DNA of 64,000 bases from Owenia fusiformis (GCA_903813345.2 CAIIXF020000011.1:35066166-35130165), one strand, 5' to 3'. Numbered from the stretch's first letter, positions 36,501-49,628 are shown. Made by a program: numbers and translations. Notes: generated from the sequence alone by a model not told the origin.

Positions 36501-39500
36501 TATGATATAACGAAAATGGGACCTCTGCGCATGTTAACATTTTTCGTCAAAACTCAACTTTTGTTCAAGTTGATATGATTGTCCTTCGAACGAGAGACTT
36601 ACCTCATTCGAAAGATCATAAAAGACTTTATCTATACTGAAAATCTTAGATCCCAGCATAGTAGACTACGCCGTCAGTTCGCATTTGATTTTTTGAAGTG
36701 AGTTTCGTAGATTGTCAGTTTTTCGGGAAAGTCGCCATTTTTCAACTTTCAGTTTCGAACCTTAATTTCATGCATCTTTTTGCGTATAGCAGTCGTTATA
36801 GGCTGTCCTTCGTTAAAAATAACATACGGGAATGAACCTAAGGAAACAAAGAACTCTAGGAACTACCAATTTTTAACAGTGGACGTGTCTTGGGGAAGAA
36901 ATCGACTCTGGAGGTAATAATTTGGCTTCAAAAAATTCGGTACTTGCAGTGTAATCACTTCTTTACATATTCTTCAGATTTCTCAGCAACAAGTGGATGG
37001 ATTGCTACCATTTTAATTTAGGTAAGTTTACTCTGTAGTGTTGTTTGAATCAGCATGTCGATTATTGAAAGGATTCCATATATTTTTACTGGATATATCT
37101 AACAATCATTTTCTACAAATTTCAGGTAGCATCAAAATCGAGCTCCCTTTTTACTCTTAATAAGCAGTACACTCATCGGAGGGCTTGCCCGACGCCTCGA
37201 GACAAGCCCCTGTGGTCGTCACCAATCGAAGCTATTCAATGAAAAATCTTTGAAATGACGCATTTATCGTAAGTATTTATACACAAGATTTGCCCCATTT
37301 GTTCATCATTCTATAATCTTTCATTCAGCTCAAAATGATAAAGTTCACCCCCCGAAACAACCCAAGATTGCGTTTCGGGGCAAAGAGCAGCTTTCAGTAA
37401 ACACGATTTCTTATTTTCAACGACAATTTGGTTACTTTTAATTCGGGTAGGGAACTTTTTCCAATTGTGGTTAGCAATATAGTTACACGACGACAGAATC
37501 TAAAGATAATCATGCAATAAAATAATTTTGGAATGTGTTTATCCTACCACCCCTATGAAAAAAATAAAAGCCGCCCGCCTGGGTCGCCTGGTCGCCTGTA
37601 AAATACAGGTAACCGATTTTTTAAGGTGTGAGGTTCCATAACCATCCGCCAAAAGCCGTCCATTCCTATATAGTCCATTTAAAGACCTGTCCATTTAAGA
37701 ACCTTAGATAAATCAAACCTCTATATGAACAGGTACAGTTTGATATATAGCACCATGGGGGGGGGGGGGGTAAGCGTTTCATAGTTGGTCACGAACGCCA
37801 TATGTGCAAAGTAGTGTTACAGCTTCCTATAATTTTATGAAGATCAATCGAATCTTGATATGAACATAGTAGCCATGGGAATAAAGTTATGTCATACATC
37901 AGTTATATCTCCAAATATAGAGCCCCAAGGTTGGCCTATGTTGGGAGAACTCAGGCCTATTTCACGTCATAGTGACATAACCTCTAAATATTGAAATATC
38001 AATTATGAATGAAAATTCTCGTAAACCTATACACCTTAGAATTATGAGAATTATAATACCACTTAATACAACAAAAGAAAAACATAAAAAATTAAAAAAC
38101 AACTTAAGCCTGGTATACCTACACCATAATGCCATTATCGTTGAAACGGCTATGTGGATAAAACCAAAAACGCCACAAAATGTTCGAAAATAATAATTGC
38201 TCTGTGTCTGATACTGCACATATGCATTTGTTAATTCGGAAGTATTATATATGTTATATCAAACTGAAACCATTCAATCACAAATATTACCTGAGAGTGG
38301 TTTTGTAGATTATGCAACATAAACCTAACATTGTCTTTATCATTATTACCTTTAAAGTTGTTTTATATATGATACCACACAAGCCCAGGTGGACTCTGCA
38401 TGCATCAATGATCTCCTTGCTATCATCTTCGTTAAACTTCCTGACATTGCCATTGCCATCTACCAACTCATATCCATAAACCATATTGGCAAATGGGCCA
38501 AATTTTGTGCTTGATCCCTGAAAGTACATCGGTGAGGCCAAGGTTAACCATTTCTGTCTTTGATACCCTTATATGGACTTTGCGACAGGATTCTTTTGCC
38601 CAACATCAAGATTATGAAGATCAAAGTATTCGAAAGACATTATAAATGTTAGTCAGAGATGCTTGTATTTGGGTGATATCATTATATAGTAAAGACGAGG
38701 AAGCATAAAATGTGCTTAGTAATTTACGTTTAGAAAGTATGGGAGATGGCTTTGTAACTACTTCAAAATTCAATGATATGAAACCAAAGCATCGGGTTGA
38801 TATATATTTTACATTTCTTTTTAATAAAATGTTGGCATAAAAAAGTAAATTACTAGTATTAATACGAGTAATATTTCTTACAGAAAGAATGTAATATATT
38901 TTTCAAAGTAATACGCTTAATTAAATACACTGACTGGTGTAAAATGAAAAAAATAGTACCATGGGTATTTCGCGCACATGGGAAGATTTATATCTTAAAT
39001 ATTTTACAGTAGGAGCTTATAATAATTTCAGTGTTTGCATATTATGCAAGGTTGATAATACTTTTGGAGAAATACTTGGCTAGCTGAAATTAAAACATGC
39101 ATGTACATTAGCTTGGATCAATAAATACCATTTTCCATAGTGAATTTGGACCAGAGGAATTTCACAAGCAAACTAATAAGTAGCTTTATGTATGATTTCT
39201 CTGCATTAAAAGTGGTGGCCATTTTGAAATTTGCAACACATTTTGCCTTAACTTGTAAGCACTATTGATAACCTATAAATTAAGATACCTGTACACTTTC
39301 AAGTAAACTGATGAAATAATTGTGCCATTTTGAATCTGCGACATATTTAGCTGAAACTTGTAGACATAATTATTAATTCAGGTACCTGTACAATTTTAAG
39401 CAAATTGATGGAATTCTTGTAGTGATGAAAAATGAGCTGAAAGCCTGATTTTTCTGCAATTAAAGTGGCAGCCATTTTGAATCTTTGCGATTTATTCTGC

Positions 39501-42500
39501 CGGATCATGTAGGAATTGTTAATATTCTAACAATAAAGGTGCCTGTTTAATTTCAAGCAAATTAATGGAATACCTGTGGAGTTATGACCAAAGACAAGCT
39601 TAAAACCTGATTTCTCCGCAATAAAAGTGGGGGTCATTTTGAATTTTAGCAACCTACCGAAACGTGTAGGCATTATTGATAACGTATAAATCAAGGTACC
39701 TGTACAATATCCAGCAACCTGGTGGAGAACTTGTGTTATGACCCAAAAAGAGCTAAGAACCTGATTTTTGTCCAATGAAAATGGCCGCCATTTTGAAACA
39801 AGGCGAGTTTTTGAGATGCCACTTATGGAACAATTGATGACTTTATGTAGACATGTTCTTCAAGTGAAATCATTCCAATTACCCAAATGCGAGTAAGTAG
39901 TTACCAGTTTCACCACCAGGTGGCTGATTCGGGTCAATTAACATGGCAGGTATATAAGAAAGTTCCCTTGAACTTGAATATTATCAATTTAAGTGGCTCA
40001 ATTTTCATATAACCCTTATGTGTCTGATACTTATACTAATGAAAATATGTCCAGTAAAGCAAAATATTATCTGTCCCCTAAAAGAAAAGATATTTCATTT
40101 TTTGTGATTTTATAGCATGGGGTCTATGGGGAATCTCCCCGAGCTAGAAGTCACATTTTCAAAGAAAATTAATTTTTCAAAGTTGATAAACACTTTTTAA
40201 AACCACATTTCTAGATGTAGTTTTACATGTAGATTTCAAATATGATATTACTTTGACTGAATTTTGAATTTTTAATGACGTAAATCAAGATTATTTCTAC
40301 TCGCATCTGGGTTATTGTCGTAGGATATTTCGAATTATCCACCAATATGTTGACAGACAGAGACAGACAGACGGACTGACGGAAAAATGGGTGATAACAA
40401 CAGCTCATTGTTGAGTATTATAGAAATCATTTTATTGCATGCTTATTGTAAAAACCTGCCTTAGTAGATTCCCTGTTTCAAAAGGAGTTAGGAATGACAA
40501 TCTGCGAAAAAGTATTTTTATTTTCTAATTATATTTCCGTAGATTGTTACTACAAGCTTAATGTAAAATGTTGATACTTTGTATTTTACATTAATAAAAC
40601 AGATATAATATACTCACGTGGCAACCCGTAGCGGTCATACCGGGAATTGTGTATTCCCATCCAATAGGAATGGGACCTAATGTTACTCCTTTTCTAGCTG
40701 CCCACTTTACAACATCTTTAATTCGTTCAGACGATAATACCGTCAATTTAGTCTTCTCCTGCCATAACATGATTTCATGAATTGGTTTCAAGATTAATAA
40801 AAAAGTCCGATTAGAATTTCAATATCTTATTAAACTACACAAAACTGATCCTGTTGGCCAACTTACCTCGTTCAACCAATATTTTTCGCCACGAAGGTCA
40901 CCGAAGCTCACGCCTATCTGGTAGGTGTCTGGGAATAAGGGAGAAAATGAGTGACCACCACCAACAACACGAATTCGAAGCCCTAAATCTTTGGCTCCAT
41001 GCACCAGAAGTTTTATCTAAAAATATGAAATGTGAAATAATTATCAGAAATTGATCATTAAGTAATCACCGATCAATTAACCAAATGGTTAAGCAAAATA
41101 TATAAAAATTGAGAATAGTCTACTTTAATCATCTTATACAATACTTGTATCATATCTTGAATGGTACAAAGCAGCATTAACTTTTCGTAAATGGCAACTT
41201 AGATGCACCATCCAATGAAGGTTTAGTTAGTAATAGGGGTGTTATTAAACATCTTAAAAACCAGTATGTATTGATTAGATACACTGGATAAATTGCGATT
41301 TAGAGATTAATACATTAAGTTAGATGAAGTATCCATGACTTTGGTAATAGTATTTACAGGGTGGTCAAAAATAGGAACATTGTTAACTGAACGCAAAACC
41401 TTTATTTTTCCTCAAAAATGCACCAAAATTTACTGAGCATAGTTCATTCACTTATTTTTCTGATGTAAAGTTTAATGGTGAAAACCGCAAATCAATGTTT
41501 CATAGGACCCCCTTTTCTTAAACATATACTTGTCAATTTCGCCGCTACCTTTTCAAGTATTCTCTATTTCAAAACTTTAATGATGATTGCTATACACATT
41601 TTATAAAATCATATTCAGTTGACAAGAGAAATTTAAAATTTGGTAATGCCTAACTCAGTGGTGAGTCAATATTAGAACGAACTTAAAAACATTTAGACTC
41701 TAAAATTCATTGCAATCTGCCCACTAAAATTATACTCACCTGCCTTACAGACGTTGGTTTCACCCAAAGTATTTTAACAGATTGCCTTCTAGCGCTATTA
41801 TTGAATGTTACTATGGCAACTTTGTAACCAATTGCAGCCTCGAGAGCTACACGTTTTGACTCTAATTCCGTGACTGCATCGACATATTCCGCTTGGGATA
41901 ATCCCATAATGGACAACAGGAAACATATCACCTAGAAAATAAATTACCATCTATAACATACAGGGTGTTCCAAAAGTAACAGGACTGGTGCTGGCATTTC
42001 GTCAATTTTGCACTGAGTATCTTCAAATTTTAACAAATTGTACTTTGAAGTATTGCAACTTAAATTACAAAGTTTCAGAAAAAATGATGAAATGCGGTTA
42101 GAGTTATGGTTACTATAGTAACATGACATTCCAATACCCGGGGCAACTTTTTTCCTGAAAATGTGATATCTAACATTTTTGTATTACTGAAGAAAGTATC
42201 TAATTCACCTATTATAATACAACATTTCTTGTTTATTTTATTAGTTCCTTTGTTGTAAAGGTGTTGCTATACAACTCAGATTCAAGTATAATTTCATAAT
42301 GATGATAACATTTATTCAATTTCCTGGAATATCACTATGTATAACAGTCTGAACAATTCACGGTTGAGTTTTTGAAAAGACCCAATTTGAAGCCAGTCAT
42401 CTACCTTGATAGCGCGCCTGCCAGCAGGTCGGCATTAAAGACCATGCAGCTATAGAAGAACTAGGTCTTGAGGTCTAAAACCATGCACCATACTCCTCTG

Positions 42501-44105
42501 ATCATGCAATATCTAATTTTTACTTATATTGAGAACGGAATGCTAATAAGTGCTGTAAGACCTTTAAAGATGAGAATGACTTTCTCCAAATTGTCCAATC
42601 AACCCTGCGTGACATGCCCTCAAATGGGTTCACTCATGTGTTTGGATCATGGATACAGAGTACTTCTCTTGTACTGACCAAAGAGGAGCCTATTTTTCAA
42701 AGTAGAGGATACAAAGAAATATCAAATGATGTAAAACAAATGTAATTCCCACCAGTTGTTGCATTTTGACTTTGATATGGCATGTACAAAATGATATGGC
42801 ATGTACAAGATGCTTAATGTCTCCGTAACTTTTTGCGTGGAATGTTGCCCCGGGTATTGTGATGTCATGTTACTATAGCAACCATAACTCTACCCGAGTT
42901 TCATATATTTTGTAGAAACTTTGCAGTCTTAGTAACGATACATGAAAGTACATTATGTAAAATTTTGAAGACGATTGGTGCATATTTAACAAAATGCCAG
43001 CACCAGTCCCGTTACTTTTGGAACACGCTGTATATATGTCTCACTGATATACTGTACCTCAAAAACGAATGTCTGTAACCATTTTATAACACAAAGTCGC
43101 AACACTCCACTGCCCTCTGCATTTTTATAACCTGTCTGATTTCAATAATGTTGCTATTGTTGTAAACCTCGATTACCTCCTCAGCAAAGTATTGGTTTTT
43201 CAGAAAAAGTAGGTCAACAAAGGTCAATGTGACCTAGGGATGAACTTTTGAGACGAACAAATCTTAGGGGATGGGAGACAAATAACATTATGTCTACAAA
43301 ACTAATAAAGACATGGTTATATCTGTTTGCAGACCACTGAAAGCTATGTTAGGGACCTTCCGAAACATTGTATCACAGCCAATTACCATGTCATAAGGCT
43401 TGTTTTAAGGTGCCATGGTACAGGAAATGACAAAACAGGAAGTAACAAAATCATGTGTTTTATAGACATTAACTAAGATAACAGAGTTCTATTTTGACCT
43501 CCAGTCAATTCAAATAGTTCCACATATCGTTTACAGGACCAGGCTCACAATGCACATGGTCAGAATGACCCTAAACATGATGAAATAACTTTTTCAACCC
43601 TCTGAAAATGTGAATTAAACTGTTAACAATCCAGAGTCAAACTTGTAGATTTTAACAGTATGACGGTTAAAATAAATTAACGCAAATTAAAAATAGCGAC
43701 GAAAAAGTTATCTGAGGCCCGGGTATACAGTCATTAATAAAAAATCAGTCTTATTCTTATTAATAAAAAATCAGTCTTATTCTTATTCAATGTAAGTAAT
43801 ATAGTAATATAGTAAAAGATTAATATACATGTATACACCACACATTACCAACTCAGTACACTAGGGGACTTTTTAAACATTTTTAACATATTCCTGGGCC
43901 TCAGCTGCACATTGACCTTTACAAACCTACCTCTACATTTTCCATAAATCGAGTCCAAATGGCAGTGAAAAACAAGTCCGGAACGAACTACGTTGGTTAG
44001 TGTTGGGCGTTAAATCAAAATTCCCAATACAACCATACACAGCCATTCCTATTTTAGTGATTTGACTCATACCTTAACGACACCGCTAGTTGTAAAATGC
44101 ATCAT
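33547..44105 (-). CDS. Secreted FAD-dependent lactone/sugar oxidase, copy A, complete, ten exons
   Basis: Exons: 44073-44105, 41740-41931, 40867-41016, 40618-40758, 38350-38517, 36182-36369, 35653-35875, 34328-34441, 34012-34137 and 33547-33789; all GT-AG and in frame, about 525 residues. It has a signal peptide (MMHFTTSGVVKVICFLLSIM then GLSQA) and an FAD-binding PCMH domain. That domain contains VVGGGHSFSPL (His about 97, the position that binds FAD covalently in many family members) and TGCHGSSTKFGPFANMVYGY. The C-terminal substrate domain ends with EVLPHWAKYYEY (His about 460, Lys about 463), the HWxK signature of L-gulonolactone and arabinonolactone oxidases. It likely oxidises a sugar lactone or sugar with O2, releasing H2O2. 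The signal peptide is unusual, since GULO is an ER-membrane enzyme without one. Introns hold several MITEs. The substrate is unknown. Confidence 0.9.
34740..35612. mobile_element. Palindromic TA-flanked MITE in oxidase A intron 7
   Basis: CACTCCCCTCCATAAGTTTG and its complement at the right end are flanked by TA (34738-34739 and 35613-35614). The arms match along most of the 873 bp, including the block around 34960-34990 against 35360-35390. No ORF. It is the best-preserved member of a family also seen at 3537, 25016 and 29505-29759. Its right end is 41 bp from the donor of exon 7. Confidence 0.85.
37348..37382. repeat. Short GC-rich hairpin
   Basis: CCCCGAAAC pairs with GTTTCGGGG across a 15-base loop, in oxidase A intron 5. 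A chance or small-element origin cannot be told apart. Confidence 0.35.
37750..37880. repeat. Dispersed repeat with poly-G tract
   Basis: A run of about 15 G is followed by TAAGCGTTTCATAGTTGGTC, which is shared with 20.3-20.46 kb. It lies in an oxidase A intron. Confidence 0.5.
39190..39800. repeat. Tandem array, ~155 bp units with CCATTTTGAA core, oxidase A intron 4
   Basis: The core CCATTTTGAA or TCATTTTGAA occurs at about 39219, 39325, 39472, 39633 and 39787. Each unit also has GGTACCTGTACAATTT-like and AGCAAATTGATGGAAT-like blocks in the same order. The second unit is shortened. It is related by its core to the array at 10.33-10.75 kb. Confidence 0.75.
41961..43030. mobile_element. Fold-back mariner-family element in oxidase A intron 1
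   Basis: CAGGGTGTTCCAAAAGTAAC at the left and the complement (CACGCTG at the very end) at the right are flanked by TA. The arms match for about 190 bp, through the GTTACTATAGTAAC palindrome and GGTATTG..CCCGGGGCAAC. On the plus strand, 42570-42720 reads LQIVQSTLRDMPSNGFTHVF then GSWIQST, like a mariner transposase C-terminal helix region. It ends 29 bp from oxidase A exon 2 and accounts for half of the 2.1 kb intron 1; copy B intron 1 is only 0.73 kb. Confidence 0.8.
43735..43790. repeat. Tandem duplication of a 27 bp unit
   Basis: TTAATAAAAAATCAGTCTTA plus seven more bases is present twice in a row. It lies in oxidase A intron 1. Confidence 0.7.
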
Positions 44106-47100
44106 ATTTGCCTCTAGGATCTCCTTTTGTTCATAGATGAACTCCACAGCGTCACCTGATTTAACGCCTCGTCATTCCTACTGTCAAGAAATGTATTGTG
44201 ATGAGATAATCTAAAAATTGATGTTTTTTATTTTCCAGATACTTTTTGTTTTTAGCCTTGTCTATGTTAAGACTCGTGTTTGTTGTTAATCGTATCAAAG
44301 GCCGCTTTCAAGTATGCTCAACGATGACTGTACATGTAGACTAAATTTAGTTGACAGAATACATATGAGTATTTGTAAAATCTTTGGAAACTAAAAAAAA
44401 CTCGGTCGACTCGGTCGTCGAATCCACTCCTTCTATTTATATGCTTAACATTGGATTAAGGAAACATGGGACTCCCTGTATATGTTAGGCTTGTGTTTCT
44501 TATGGAATTTTAATTGATAAATTATGAGTGTGACTCAAGTGGGCTAGGTCAAGGCTCCGATTAATCTTATCATATCTTAGTGAAGCAGATTTCAAGCATG
44601 ATAAAACTGTTCATTTTTTTGTAATAAAATAAATGCAATACTTGTTATCATTCGAATATAATTTAGGTCCATGGTTTTTGCCTAGCGACCACGCAGGAAC
44701 AGAATAGAAATCGACTTAGTGAAATTGAAAAAGTGAGTGAATGGAAGAATAAATTTTTTTATCTAAAATGTGTCTAATATGTCTTAGCTAGACGATAAAA
44801 TAAAGTCTTAGTTTTCGTTAAGAAACCGATGCGCATTCCACCAGAACGGTATCTTTAAAGATTTTTTAGAATTGGTCATTCTCGTATTAGTAGGTGAAAT
44901 ATGTTACAGAGCAAACCTAGACTCTAACCAATTTAGTGAAGAATAGGGATTTTTAAACAGGAGACAAAATTTGGTTTTCGTAGCTTTTGATTACGTCTAA
45001 TCTAAAAGAGCTTTTTCGAAATGACATCATGATTTTAAGTTACTTAGGTAATTTCTTTTTCCAAACACCGGCACGCACATTTTTGTCTGAAGTCTTTCTT
45101 TATATTACTCAGGCCCTTAGCCAGGCTGTATGTGTGGGGGGATGGGGGGGGGGCTCGTGCTCTTGGACGGCTTTCTATTTGACCTTTAAGATTTGACATT
45201 CGGTGACCGTTTCAAGGTCAAAAAGATCTTTTTTCAACTTGCTTCAAATTGACCAATTCTTTTCTTCAAAATATCTACAAGTTATCAGAAGTTCAAATCT
45301 GACTTTAGATTTGAGATTCGACCTTCATTGCCCTTCTCAAGTCAAAAATGTATTTTTCAACTTGTTTCAAATTGACCCATTCACCTTCATAAGGTCAAAA
45401 AGGTCTTTTTCGACTTCAAATTGATCAATTCTTTTTTCAAAACCATCTACAAGTTCTCAGAAGTTCAAATACGATTTTGGATTTTAGATTCCACCTTCAA
45501 TGACCTTGTCAGGGTCAAAAAGGGTATTTTTTCAACTTGCTTCAAATCGACCAATTTTTATTTTTAAATTCATCTACAAGTTCTCGGAAATTCAAATCTG
45601 ACCTAAGATTGAACTAATACTATTGTGGGCAACTAGGTGGTGACATGTTGTCATGTTAAAACCTTGTTTTCGCCTCCCACCCTCTGAATTTTCAGGGTCG
45701 TCCAAGGTATTGCTTTAGCATGGGCAATATTTATGTGTGGACAGGGGGGTGGGTCCGCCCCTACAAAAAGCTGGCTACTGGCATGTTGCTCATATTGCAT
45801 GTGAAGTATTAAAGATTGCAATGGATGCTATCATTTTCATTGGAATCGATATACAAGTATTCTGGCACTTACAATGACTAATAAGGTATGCAAGCAACAT
45901 TTATCATTTCGGGTAAAGACCAAACATTCATCATAGGGAACGGCAAACGGCATTCAAAATATAATATCTTGAAAAAACACGCAGCGTGTGCAATGAGAGA
46001 ATGCAACACCATTTAAAGTTGTATGGTTATGTGTCGGTCATGGAAATATAAAGAAAGCACAGCATGTTGAATAGAAATGTAAAGGTTACATGCATCGCTA
46101 TTACCACAAAGTTATAACATGATCACATGTGAAACTGAGAGTGAAATATATTGTTTCTTGGTTTGGCAATGACTCATTCTTTGCTGTAATTTAAATATAA
46201 ACATAAAAAAATGAATACAACTAACTTTTGATTGTATGTTTATATTTCATATAATTTTAAAGTCATTTTGTATCCTCCAACACATGCTTAATAAAGTTCT
46301 ACAAAGACAATTCAAATATTTCAAAAATTAAACAATGATGATCTGAACACTTTTATTAAGTACTTTCATTTCTCAAAATAATTATCTAAAAATATTTTCC
46401 CAAAGATGATATTCCAATGTTTGGAGAATACAAAATATTGGACAGCCTCATCTAGACAACTTGAATTCACGACAGAAATACCTACACTGAATCATTCATC
46501 TCCATTGTCTGCAATTGAAGAGATGTCATCAAAATGTACCTTGTGGCATAGCTTTCAGCAAAATAATGCATCACTAGTGTATATTAATATGGCCGATGTG
46601 ATGGAGGATAAAGATATTTGACAAATCGTATACATATAGTAAAATATACTTAATTATGTTACTAAAACATATCAAACATCTCGCTTTCAAGTGTTGGTAG
46701 CACATACATTTTATTAACATGCCCAAAAATATCAACGCGATCGATACATTCTATGTCGAGAAATCCGAGTTTATATTTGCCGAAAAAATAAAATATTTCT
46801 AAATTGTCAAAAAAGCCATCGTAAAAGTGATATTTTTTAAAAAGATAAGCAATATTCCAAACAGGTACCTTGTGGGAATGATTGCTTAAAATCTCGTCAA
46901 CAAAAAATAACACATTGCATGTCCATGAAATCAACATATATGTCGCAGTCTCTAGTACAAGAACAGATTTTTAAAATATCAATTATCGTAAATTGTCCCA
47001 CATACTATCGGCTGTCTGGAACCTGTTTTGCCTCCGCAACTTGTTGTCTGTATTTTGTCTTGACTTTGCAACTTGTCTTGATTCTGCAACTTGTCTCGAT

Positions 47101-47317
47101 ACTGCTTCTCAGCACTTGAAATTAATACGTCACCTCAGCTATCTGCACTGGTGATCCGCTCAATTACGCTGGTTACCGAAACAGTTCGTTTTGGTAACAA
47201 AATGTCGGAACGTCGAAAGTACGATTTTTCTTTTTTTCCTCATTTCAAGCTTCGTAGGCAGAATCCCCAAGACATTTTTTCTCACAAACATATATCAGTA
47301 TCATATGTTTTAGAAAA
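44106..47317. other. Intergenic region upstream of oxidase A
   Basis: The oxidase A promoter should be near 44.1-44.5 kb, but no motif is clear. The stretch then holds the tandem array at 45.2-45.6 kb. Around 46406-46621 (+) and 46662-46937 (-) there are two convergent open frames of 71 and about 91 codons (the second with VPVWNIAYLFKKYHFYDGFF). Neither resembles a family I can name and neither is supported as a gene; the second could be a transposon remnant. Confidence 0.4.
45200..45620. repeat. Degenerate tandem array, ~125 bp unit
   Basis: At least three units share AAGGTCAAAAAGATCTTTTT, CAACTTGCTTCAAATTGACC and ATCTACAAGTTCTCAGAAGT in the same order, with many substitutions and some loss of blocks in the middle unit. 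Confidence 0.7.
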
Positions 47318-47525
47318 TATACATGTTTGCGAAAAAATAGCTCAGAAGACAACAGAATCGTCGATTTAATTCCTCACTTTAAAGTTACATAAACGGTAGG
47401 GATTAAAAGTGCATATCTTAACCGTTTTCCGAAATACCGTTTATGTAACTTAAGTGAGAAATATAAATAGACGATTCCGTTGTCTTCTGAACTATTTGTG
47501 TGCAAATCAACATTTTGGACAGAAA
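47318..47525. repeat. Palindrome of ~200 bp
   Basis: CAGAAGACAACAGAATCGTC (left) pairs with its near-complement on the right (GACGATTCCGTTGTCTTCTG), continuing inward through AAGTTACATAAACGGTA/TACCGTTTATGTAACTT. Weaker matching extends further out on both sides. It is probably part of a fold-back element. Confidence 0.65.
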
Positions 47526-47894
47526 ATGAATTAAACATATGAACACAGAATATTCTACCAAATATACACTGTATATCACGAGACTAACTCTCCATTATCT
47601 TCAATTGTTATAAAATAAATAAATATATATATAAATAGGTTTCACTAGTACTGTATACCGTATGTATCATGTATCATTGATAAACATATAGAAACCCTGT
47701 TCAAAGTAAACGTTATATCAGGACAGGTAAGAATTTATCATACAAAGAAGTTTTTCGGAAAATCATAGGTTATCAGATTTGAAAAATGTTAAGAACAAAC
47801 AGGTTTAAATGTACTTAAACTGCATAAAACAGTCATCTTAACCTATTCAGAATTGTTTGAGAACTATAGGGGATATGGACATGGTATTAACCTA

Positions 47895-49276
47895 TAGTCC
47901 ATGGTATGAAATCTCTAGGACGTCTAATGAAGGAGTTGGTAGCACACTATAGCGCAGTGATATTTGACCTTACATTAACATACCTACATTTGTCCTCTAA
48001 TAATTTTTATTATAACCATTCAATATACTTCCGGCTTTTAGGCTGAATTATGCCTGCCATTAACAGAGGTCAAAAAATCACCAAAAAATAAAATCCCAAT
48101 TTTTCACAATTTGGAGTACGAAATGCAACAGAAAATAATAAAAATGACTTTAAATATATGATTTAGGTTTCTAAGGTATAAGTTTGAAGTTATTTTTCTT
48201 ATCAATACCCAAAAATATGTAATCAGTGTATCGACGTTTTGTATTGTTTCTCAGGTATTAATAAGGTAAATACTACAAATGAATCACTTTTTTATTGGAA
48301 TGACAAATGTTTAAATTATGCTAGTTTTTCTCAAAAGGGGTATCAATACGTTTTGAGATATGAACTTTTATTCAGCGGTGACAATTATCAATAAAGGCGG
48401 GCCTATTGCTCTTCCTTGACTAATTGGGACTACTGCTAAAATTCTATTTCCCGTAGTTAGATATAGCTCAGTTGCTTATAAAACAACCATCAATACTTGA
48501 TCGAATTCATGAATAATTGAAAAAAATCGTTATCATTATCTTCCTAAAATTTGTTTGTATCCAGCGGTAAGGTCAAAAACAAACAGCCATCAGAAAACTT
48601 GATGATAGCCACAAGTAACGTCGAGGAAGAATTTCAGGGCGTTCGATTGCATAATTATGACTCTAATTGATTATTAGACATGCCCTTGGAATATATGAAC
48701 ATTCCGATACCTCAGTAACATTTACTTAGATATAAATCTTACCTATTTGTTATTGTATTATGTTTTGTGAAACATGAACAATTATTTGTTGTTAGACCCC
48801 TTGCGATTATATGGAAAAATTCTGGTAATAAAATGTTTTAAATGGTAAGAAAACTAATATGTTCCCAATCATAAATTACCTAAATATTCCACATAATTTT
48901 GTTGAATCGGCTTGGCTCATATTTGAAAAATCAAACAAAATCTGAAAAACACACTTGCATAGTAACACTAATTAAACACCGACATCTACGGTAAAATTAA
49001 ATAGAATATTTTTAAATTATGATAATTTATTTTTGTTCGTATGCTTAGTATAACGGTATGTGTCTTATAAAATGTACAAAAGTTCGAATCAAAATATTTA
49101 CGTTTTTTGACCCCTTACGATGAAAGACATTTTTCGACCCGAAAGCCGGAAGTTTTTTCAGCAAATGGTATTTTAAAAGAATCAAGACATGTACACCTTC
49201 ATAAATATTGCTTCAAATGTTGCTGCGCTATAGTGTGCTACGGATCATTCATATTCGGAAGTCATACCATGGACTA
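47895..49276. mobile_element. 1.4 kb element with ~180 bp inverted repeats
   Basis: TAGTCCATGGTATGA at the left end is matched at 49262-49276. The arms continue with GTAGCACACTATAGCGCAG, then CTTCCGGCTTT(T/C)(A/G)GG, and GGTCAAAAAA near the inner ends. The interior is AT-rich, with no ORF. A target duplication is not clear. Confidence 0.7.
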
Positions 49277-49628
49277 TTGCGTTCACGGTTACGTTGTGAA
49301 AAATATCGGTAGCTTAAACTCTCCACTACAATGAAGTTGGAACGTTGTGAAAACAAATATGCAAATGCATTTTTGTGATAAAACAAAATAGCTTACTACA
49401 CATCTAACATACCGTTTCCTTATTTAATCTTCTTTAAACTATTTGAAACCAGAATTTACTTTAATCGATCGTTCTGGGACTGAGATATTCAATACAAGGC
49501 ACTTGACGCATAGACACGTTTTTATTTACAATGTTATATTACTTCACGTAACACAAACACGTACCTATGCAATTTCAATCTGGTTTGCTTTTTCAGAAAG
49601 ATAACTGATTATGTGAGGATTAGATGTA

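Noticed and set aside
41807-41820. GTTACTATGGCAAC X-box-like palindrome
   Set aside because: It lies in oxidase A exon 2 and encodes conserved residues (VAIVT); copy B lacks it, so it is most likely a coding coincidence.
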